DNA of 64,000 nt from Cadophora sp. MPI-SDFR-AT-0126. Taxonomy: Eukaryota; Ascomycota; Leotiomycetes; Helotiales; Ploettnerulaceae. This document shows, in pieces, positions 63,964 to 64,000 of this stretch. Made by a program: the position numbers and the translations under genes. The notes under the pieces were generated by a model, which saw only the letters and a program-made list of their open reading frames with translations, searched no databases and was not told the origin of the DNA. Position 1 is the stretch's first letter, and the number at the start of each line of letters is the position of its first letter. The DNA is taken from NCBI GenBank assembly GCA_020747065.1, contig JAGMVK010000007.1, positions 1,054,001-1,118,000 of the forward strand, read 5' to 3'.

Positions 63964-64000
63964 CCTCGCAACCAGTGATACTTGCTCTTGGTCTGCGTTC

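Noticed and set aside
1..64000. CRISPR array, rRNA operon or bacterial-type operon
   Set aside because: No regularly spaced repeats with unique spacers, no rRNA sequence, and all recognised genes are spliced fungal genes.

Overview
The window is nuclear DNA of a filamentous ascomycete (Pezizomycotina). The evidence is spliced genes with short introns (mostly 46-67 bp, GT-AG, CTNAY-like branch points), typical fungal families (cytochrome P450, TRI12-type MFS pump, PTH11-type rhodopsin-domain protein, GH18 chitinase, DUF3723, NACHT/ankyrin) and about 45 kb of extremely AT-rich DNA in which CpA and TpG are almost absent. That last feature is the signature of repeat-induced point mutation (RIP). 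The class within Pezizomycotina is not settled by the sequence; the 257-residue protein near 59 kb resembles hypothetical proteins I associate with Leotiomycetes. Everything was read by eye; exon boundaries were chosen so that frames and lengths close exactly.

Layout. 1-1.9 kb: RIPed repeat ending in a (TAA)n tract. 2.37-6.48 kb: a gene island with an intact six-exon P450 (minus) and a divergently transcribed TRI12-like MFS transporter (plus) that carries four single-base frame breaks. 7.25-17.9 kb: RIPed LTR-retrotransposon block. It holds several copies of one Ty3/Gypsy family with 250-bp LTRs, one of them nearly complete (8934-17451) with a nested solo LTR of another family. 17.94-21.2 kb: second island with a truncated coding fragment, an intact six-exon PTH11-like membrane protein and a hAT transposase fragment. 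21.3-38 kb: RIPed Gypsy and Copia remains. 38.16-39.48 kb: a broken ankyrin/NLR-like fragment (minus) joined head to head with a DUF3723-like fragment (plus). 39.48-55.28 kb: RIPed block flanked by imperfect inverted repeats and containing a second near-complete Gypsy copy (41009-49000) with a perfect AATAT target duplication. 55.28-57.0 kb: the downstream part of a DUF3723-like pseudogene, full of TAG/TAA stops. 57.0-58.5 kb: gene debris, including one orphan exon of a PQ-loop transporter. 58.57-63.96 kb: two intact genes on the minus strand, a 257-aa conserved hypothetical and a 13-exon, 1147-aa class V (subgroup C) chitinase.

Biology. The intact genes probably act independently. The P450 and the pump look like a metabolite-oxidation/efflux pair sharing a 414-bp promoter region. 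DUF3723 and NLR genes together are known auxiliary cargo of Starship giant transposons, so the 38-57 kb region may be the decayed remains of such cargo, although no captain recombinase was recognised. The most unusual items are the 79-bp non-RIPed insert with 11-bp target duplications at 8345-8423, the inverted repeats bounding the 15.8-kb block, and the unmutated outer edge of one LTR, which preserves the family's ancestral sequence.
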